A DNA stretch of 17,954 bases from Pelolinea sp964505585 (GTDB lineage Bacteria > Chloroflexota > Anaerolineae > Anaerolineales > Anaerolineaceae). The stretch spans positions 1-17,954 of the forward strand of contig CAZDIS010000042.1 of the NCBI GenBank assembly GCA_964505585.1. Reading direction: 5' to 3'. Numbering within the stretch: position 1 is the first letter of the stretch; each line of letters starts with the position of its first letter. Both the position numbers and the translations under genes were made by a program. Of this stretch, positions 14,011 to 17,954 are shown piece after piece. The notes under the pieces are model-generated. The model had not been told where the DNA came from, searched no databases, and saw only the letters and a program-made list of their open reading frames with translations.

Positions 14011-14916
14011 TCATAAAAAAAGAATGGTAATGACTAATACCGTGAAAGAAATGGGAAGGAATAGGGATGAAAAGAAAACGATGTAAGCAGCATTTCTAAA
14101 ACCCTTCTTGCGGTATAGGTAAGCTCCATAACCGATGTCCGCAAAAAACACCAGCAAAGAAAGCAGCGGCAGTAGAATCAAGCGTTCTGAAGGAGAATCC
14201 TCCTGACTTGAAACCACAGATTCGAGGCCAAGCGGGACGGTTGAAATATTTGGAATAATGAAGCTGACAGCCACCAGCAGAATTAACGAGAGGATCAAGC
14301 CTGGCAACAGGATCGCGCGCGCAGTTCTATCAGCCGCCAGATTGGAGAAAATCAAGTGCGGTTTTGATGATTGTTTTTTTATCGGAGAGAATGAACCAAG
14401 TTCGGCGCTGCGGTGGAAATCGTTGAGGAAGGCCTGTGGATTTCCCGGTGAGACTGCAAAGATCTTCTCCCTGGTCGCAATCAGGACCAGATTGTCTGTT
14501 TCCGCTGCGATATATTCAATCAGACCCAGGTCCCTATCTGTGCTGGTCGCGAGGATCGCGCCGGGCAAGCGGAAGGGCGGCGGGGTAATTGGGTTTACAA
14601 AATCGCGCGGCAGGCGAATCCAATCAATTCCTTCGATGGGTATATCTTCCGTGCGCAATCCCCATTGAATTCCGATGCCATTTCTGGATATGATGTATTT
14701 CGCACGCAACAAGGCAAAGGCTTGATACAGAAAAAAGGGGGCTGGCAGAATGGTAATGATACTGCCTATCAGGTACAGAATGAAAACACCGCGCATTGGC
14801 GCTGCTAATGCGAGAAAAAGCAAATAACCGCTAATAAAAAAATTGACTACCAGAATCGCAAGATGTATAGCGAGACCGTGTTGAAAAACTGGTCGATGTT
14901 CAATTTTTTCATTCAT
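14011..14916 (-). CDS. Membrane protein with a bacterial PH-like domain
   Basis: 301 residues. Two transmembrane segments near the N-terminus (about 15-70), a soluble block (about 75-190), and three hydrophobic segments at the C-terminus. The soluble block resembles bacterial pleckstrin-homology domains (bPH families): a strand-rich stretch RAKYIISRNGIGIQWGLRTEDIPIEGIDWIRL, then a long strand section ending ATREKIFAVSPGNPQAFLNDF, where the last helix is typical (SP..P..F...). Function is unknown; such proteins are common in Gram-positive-like and Chloroflexota genomes. I start at ATG 14916, 11 bases after the aminotransferase stop. A TTG at 14946 would overlap that gene by 19 bases; neither has a strong ribosome site. 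It probably continues the upstream operon. Confidence 0.72.
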   Translation of the reverse strand: MNEKIEHRPVFQHGLAIHLAILVVNFFISGYLLFLALAAPMRGVFILYLIGSIITILPAPFFLYQAFALLRAKYIISRNGIGIQWGLRTEDIPIEGIDWIRLPRDFVNPITPPPFRLPGAILATSTDRDLGLIEYIAAETDNLVLIATREKIFAVSPGNPQAFLNDFHRSAELGSFSPIKKQSSKPHLIFSNLAADRTARAILLPGLILSLILLVAVSFIIPNISTVPLGLESVVSSQEDSPSERLILLPLLSLLVFFADIGYGAYLYRKKGFRNAAYIVFFSSLFLPISFTVLVITILFL

Positions 14917-14927
14917 TACTTTTTTCG

Positions 14928-16121
14928 CTATAGTCTTTGCAAACAATCTGTCAGAATTTCACAAACCAAATCGACCTGTGTTTTAGTCATTAGGCCTGAA
15001 AATGGAAGGGCGAGACTACGGTTTCCAATATCCTCTGTATTTGGGAAATCTCCTATTTTGCAGCCAAATTGCTCCGCAATATAGGGCTGGAGATGGATGG
15101 GAAGAAAATATGGGCGCACTGGTATTCCGGCTTCAATCAATTCTGCCGCTGCCTGATCTCTATCGATGGATGCGTCAAGCCGGATGACGTAAACAAACCA
15201 GCTCATTTTCGTTGTTGATGGGGCAATGTAAGGCATTTCGACACCGTCAATATCCTCTAATTTGGTTGAATACCAATTTGCAACATTCCGGCGATTTTCC
15301 AGAAGTTGGCCCACACGATTCATTTGCGAAACGCCAAGCGCTGCGCTCATTTCATCCAGGCGATAGTTGTAACCTAGGTGCGTATGCTGCAGCCAGGTAT
15401 CACCCGGTGCGCGTCCCTGATTGCGCAGCGCGCGCACCATCTCAGCTAATTTATCGTCATTGGTGACGATCATGCCTCCTTCACCCGTTGTGATCTGTTT
15501 ATTGGGGTAAAAAGCAAAAACGCCCATATCACCTAACAATCCCGCGGGCTTCTCTTTATAGGCTGCTCCCAGCGCTTCACAGGAATCTTCGATAACTGCA
15601 AGGGCGTATTGATCGGCTGTTTTGTTCAATTCATCATAATCTGCTGGCTGTCCGAAAACATCCACAGCAAGTATCGATCGCAAGGTTCCTGTTCCCTTTC
15701 CATTTTTACGCGGCAGCCATTTTTGCTTTGCCGCAGGATCATTTGACTTGATATCTTTCACGGCCTGTGCGGCAATTTCAGTATTTAGATTGCCAGTTTT
15801 TGGGTCAACATCCACAAAAATCGGGATTGCTTTCTCAAACAAAATGACATTGGTCGAAGAGACAAAGGAGAAAGGTGTGGTTATCACATAATCGCCCTGA
15901 GAGATATTCAAAGCGCGAATGCCAAGATGAAGCCCGGACGTGCCTGAATTGACCCCGATAGCGTGTTTCGCTCCCGTAAATTTGCATATTTGCGATTCAA
16001 AGGCCTTAATTTTTGGGCCGATGCTGAGGTAGTTTGTTTTTAGTGTCTCAAGAACCGCTTCTTGGTCAGATTGGTCAAGATCCGGTGATGACATGGGTAC
16101 GAGGAATTTTTGCTTGCTCAT
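14928..16121 (-). CDS. DegT/DnrJ/EryC1/StrS-family sugar aminotransferase
   Basis: PLP-dependent enzyme of 397 residues that transfers an amino group to a nucleotide-linked keto-sugar. Visible: NYLSIGPKIKAFE near the N-terminus, GVNSGTSGLHLGIRAL (phosphate-binding), DVDPKTGNL, DVFGQPADYDEL, IEDSCEALGAAYKEKPAGLLGDMGVFAFYPNKQITTGEGGMI with the Schiff-base lysine K208, and the RNQGRA and GYNYRLDEMSAALG blocks. A loop around residues 125-145 rich in K and G is somewhat longer than in many relatives. The downstream-acting sugar is not determinable; PglE, perosamine synthase and PseC-like roles are candidates. Its neighbour two genes upstream is a NeuD/PglD-like acetyltransferase, which commonly follows such an aminotransferase in acetamido-sugar pathways, so the two may act on the same sugar. 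Confidence 0.92.
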   Translation of the reverse strand: MSKQKFLVPMSSPDLDQSDQEAVLETLKTNYLSIGPKIKAFESQICKFTGAKHAIGVNSGTSGLHLGIRALNISQGDYVITTPFSFVSSTNVILFEKAIPIFVDVDPKTGNLNTEIAAQAVKDIKSNDPAAKQKWLPRKNGKGTGTLRSILAVDVFGQPADYDELNKTADQYALAVIEDSCEALGAAYKEKPAGLLGDMGVFAFYPNKQITTGEGGMIVTNDDKLAEMVRALRNQGRAPGDTWLQHTHLGYNYRLDEMSAALGVSQMNRVGQLLENRRNVANWYSTKLEDIDGVEMPYIAPSTTKMSWFVYVIRLDASIDRDQAAAELIEAGIPVRPYFLPIHLQPYIAEQFGCKIGDFPNTEDIGNRSLALPFSGLMTKTQVDLVCEILTDCLQRL

Positions 16122-16162
16122 GAATTATTCTTTCTGCCTTTGCAACAATGTTTGCTAAGCGA

Positions 16163-16597
16163 TTATTCTGTTGCATTATCATCTGTAAACTGCAGGTCAT
16201 CATCCTCAGCGTTGGTACGGATCCCGAGGTCGACATTTTCCTGCATGGTAATCTGCCCTCGCAAAAAACCGCCTTCTTCGGTGGAGAATGCAGCGATGGT
16301 CACGTCTCCCCATACACGGCCAGTTTTACGAATTTCAAGTTTATCTGCTGTAATTCCGCCATTTACGCCGCCGGCGACGATGACGATGTTCGCGCGCACA
16401 TTATCGCAGGTTACTTTTCCGGTTTCCCCGATAACGACCATCCCTTCAATGCTGATTTCCCCTTCAAAAGTGCCTTCAATGCGCACCCCGCCCTGACCAG
16501 TGAGTTTACCTTTCCAGATGATGCCTGACCCGAGAACAGAAGTAACTCGTTCAAGACGAACTGGCTGTTCCTGATCTGGCGCATTACGTTTAAACAT
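16163..16597 (-). CDS. Bactofilin (polymer-forming cytoskeletal protein)
   Basis: 144 residues. The central part (about 15-125) is a bactofilin domain: VTSVLGSGIIWKGKLTGQGGVRIEGTFEGEISIEGMVVIGETGKV with hydrophobic residues repeating every few positions, as expected for a beta-helix that polymerises end to end. IVAGGVNGGITADKLEIRKTGRVWGDV is the second typical block. The C-terminal tail is acidic (AEDDDLQFTDDN). Bactofilins form membrane-associated filaments that position cell-wall or envelope enzymes. The gene starts 5 bases after the acyltransferase stop codon, between that gene and the aminotransferase gene, which suggests a connection with envelope synthesis but does not prove it. Confidence 0.92.
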   Translation of the reverse strand: MFKRNAPDQEQPVRLERVTSVLGSGIIWKGKLTGQGGVRIEGTFEGEISIEGMVVIGETGKVTCDNVRANIVIVAGGVNGGITADKLEIRKTGRVWGDVTIAAFSTEEGGFLRGQITMQENVDLGIRTNAEDDDLQFTDDNATE

Positions 16598-16602
16598 AAT
16601 CG

Positions 16603-17301
16603 TTATGCAGACCTTTTCTTTTTGGGTGTGTATTTTGGCCAGATGCTGCCAGCATACACACGGGTACCTGGCGGGACATCTTTTTTTACGGTCGCGCCAT
16701 TTCCGATCATAGATTCTTTTCCAACTCGCACGCCGATATTGACGGTCGCGTTCATCCCGACCTGGACAAAATCTTCAAGGATGACATCACCAGCCAATTT
16801 TGCCCCGGGCGAGAGGTTGGTGCATACGCCAAGAACGTTATCATGAGAAACAACCACCGTGTTGTTTATGAGGGTACCCATACCAACAATTGCCTTGCCA
16901 CTCACATAGCTCTGCGCGAGCACCAAGACGCCTGCTTCGAGTATCGCGCTCTGATCAATAAACGCGGTTGGGTGAACGATTGCCGGACAAACAAACCCTT
17001 TGGCTGCCAGGCGCTCAAAAACGGACAAGCGGACAGAGTAATCGCCGATTCCGCCAACAGAATTGACTGCCATCCGGATGCCATCCTGGTAGAGGTCATC
17101 TAGCATATCCTCACCGCCCAGAACCGGTGATCCGATCACATTGCTGTCTTTTGGCATGCTGTCATCAATAATTCCCACTATCTGGTACATACCTGTGGCG
17201 CGTACAGTCTCGACGATCATTTTGCTAAGACCGCCGCCTCCGTAAATGATAACCCGCGTTGGATCGAATTCAAATTCAGGGCTCATATTTTTTTTTACCA
17301 T
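16603..17301 (-). CDS. NeuD/PglD-like sugar O- or N-acyltransferase (left-handed beta-helix)
   Basis: 232 residues. A PglD-type N-terminal Rossmann domain (RVIIYGGGGLSKMIVETV at about 16-33, then IVGIIDDS) is followed by a hexapeptide-repeat left-handed beta-helix (about 110-215), with HPTAFIDQSAILEAGVLVLAQSYVSGKAIVGMGTLINN. The likely catalytic base is H153 in VVVSHDN, equivalent to the active-site histidine of PglD. The C-terminus is basic (KYTPKKKRSA). The enzyme would transfer acetyl from acetyl-CoA to an amino-sugar or sialic-type sugar; the acceptor is unknown, and a DegT-family aminotransferase in the same cluster is the natural partner. Two in-frame ATGs (17301, and 17286 preceded by an A-rich run) compete; neither has a good ribosome site. 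Bactofilin follows directly. Confidence 0.87.
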   Translation of the reverse strand: MVKKNMSPEFEFDPTRVIIYGGGGLSKMIVETVRATGMYQIVGIIDDSMPKDSNVIGSPVLGGEDMLDDLYQDGIRMAVNSVGGIGDYSVRLSVFERLAAKGFVCPAIVHPTAFIDQSAILEAGVLVLAQSYVSGKAIVGMGTLINNTVVVSHDNVLGVCTNLSPGAKLAGDVILEDFVQVGMNATVNIGVRVGKESMIGNGATVKKDVPPGTRVYAGSIWPKYTPKKKRSA

Positions 17302-17343
17302 TCATTTGCAAATGATTATAACCAATTCCGCGGATGGAGATAA

Positions 17344-17931
17344 CTATCCGGGAAAGTCAGCGACAAATCGCCAATATTTACTTTTCCATGGTTCTGGTGT
17401 GTTATCAATACCAACGCGCGCCGTTGTCCGGATGTACGTATTGGCGATATGTGGTTTGTTTTCTATGAAAATCGGAGCGTTATTTTTGCATAAATCTGTG
17501 CCATTGTGCTTACCGGTGATTCCAAGAGATTTCGCCAATTTTGCTGGTCCGTCACACCAGTGCTTTTCTTGTATGGGTGATCGAATGGAACGGATTAGAT
17601 CAAGTCCATCAGTTGGATTAATAGCGCGGATAAGGACAGCAGCCGGATAATCTTCTTCACCAACGACACAATTGAACATCCAATGCATCCCGTATGTGAA
17701 ATACACATATGCGTGGCCACCGACCCCGTACATTATTGCGTTTCGCGGGGTTTTACCTGATCTCGCGTGGCAGGCGAGATCATCTTCACCATCATACGCT
17801 TCTGTTTCAACAATGATGCCTGCAGTGCGCTGGCCGTGTGCGGTGCTGACCAAACATTTACCTATCAGATTTCGTGCGACGGTGACTGCATCGCCCAGGG
17901 AAAAATCTCTTTGAAGGACCGCTTCACTCAT
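17344..17931 (-). CDS. mpg: DNA-3-methyladenine glycosylase (AAG/MPG family)
   Basis: Base-excision repair enzyme of 195 residues that removes alkylated purines such as 3-methyladenine. Conserved AAG features: RNLIGKCLV near residue 20, catalytic IVETEAYDGEDDLACHA with E42 as the general base, Y46 and H55 in the base pocket, RNAIMYGVGGHAYVYFTYGMHWMFNCVV, PAAVLIRAINP, and CDGPAKLAKSLGITGKHNGTDL. It is complete. The frame stays open to the right window edge, but the ATG chosen aligns with the usual family start. No ribosome site is visible before it. The stop lies 42 bases before the acyltransferase start, so it may be first in that operon; there is no obvious functional relation between DNA repair and sugar modification. 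Confidence 0.95.
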   Translation of the reverse strand: MSEAVLQRDFSLGDAVTVARNLIGKCLVSTAHGQRTAGIIVETEAYDGEDDLACHARSGKTPRNAIMYGVGGHAYVYFTYGMHWMFNCVVGEEDYPAAVLIRAINPTDGLDLIRSIRSPIQEKHWCDGPAKLAKSLGITGKHNGTDLCKNNAPIFIENKPHIANTYIRTTARVGIDNTPEPWKSKYWRFVADFPG

Positions 17932-17954
17932 TGCTGTTAGAAAAATATGCCTGA

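Noticed and set aside
1..17954. tRNA, rRNA, CRISPR, insertion sequence, intein or prophage signals
   Set aside because: I saw no cloverleaf in the gaps, no regularly spaced repeats, no transposase or integrase, and dnaB and polA are uninterrupted.

Overview
The window is a densely packed bacterial chromosome segment of about 18 kb, probably a contig from a draft or metagenome assembly because it carries a 10-base run of N. Every gene is a recognisable bacterial housekeeping or cell-envelope gene. I see no rRNA, tRNA, CRISPR array, insertion sequence or prophage. The gene content (a DnaB-DnaD-DnaC-type primosome cluster, a sodium-pumping acyl-CoA decarboxylase, bactofilin, moderate GC) would fit an anaerobic member of the Chloroflexota such as an Anaerolineae relative. 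That placement is an inference from overall character, not from a marker I could test.

Left part (1-4871). A WecC-like nucleotide-sugar dehydrogenase runs off the left edge on the minus strand. Divergent from it is a pyrimidine-salvage pair on the plus strand, cytidine deaminase followed by uridine phosphorylase with a 4-base overlap. A possible weak terminator and a possible promoter follow, then a full-length DNA polymerase I with intact 5'-nuclease, proofreading and polymerase motifs.

Middle part (4892-10440). A minus-strand replication operon reads bifunctional nuclease (DUF151), replicative helicase dnaB, a DnaD-domain protein, a DnaC/DnaI-like helicase loader and a histidine phosphatase, with gaps of 17 bases or less or overlaps. 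The loader is unusual: it holds two complete tandem AAA+ ATPase modules, clearly an internal duplication. Divergent from this operon is an OmpR-type regulator whose receiver domain has lost most switch residues. The shared intergenic region holds three copies of a TTAAGGTA box placed over the likely promoters, so the regulator may control itself and the replication operon. A strong bidirectional terminator separates it from the next unit.

Right-middle part (10438-13907). A minus-strand operon encodes a membrane-bound Na+-translocating acyl-CoA decarboxylase, most likely methylmalonyl-CoA decarboxylase, in the order carboxyltransferase, gamma/delta anchor, biotin carrier, beta Na+ pump. The biotin-carrier gene is interrupted by the N run, which looks like an assembly gap of wrong length and not a mutation. 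A long imperfect palindrome overlies its likely promoter.

Right part (14011-17931). Minus-strand genes encode 3-methyladenine DNA glycosylase, a NeuD/PglD-like sugar acyltransferase, bactofilin, a DegT-family sugar aminotransferase and a membrane protein with a PH-like domain. Together with the WecC homologue at the far left they point to surface-glycan synthesis and envelope organisation.
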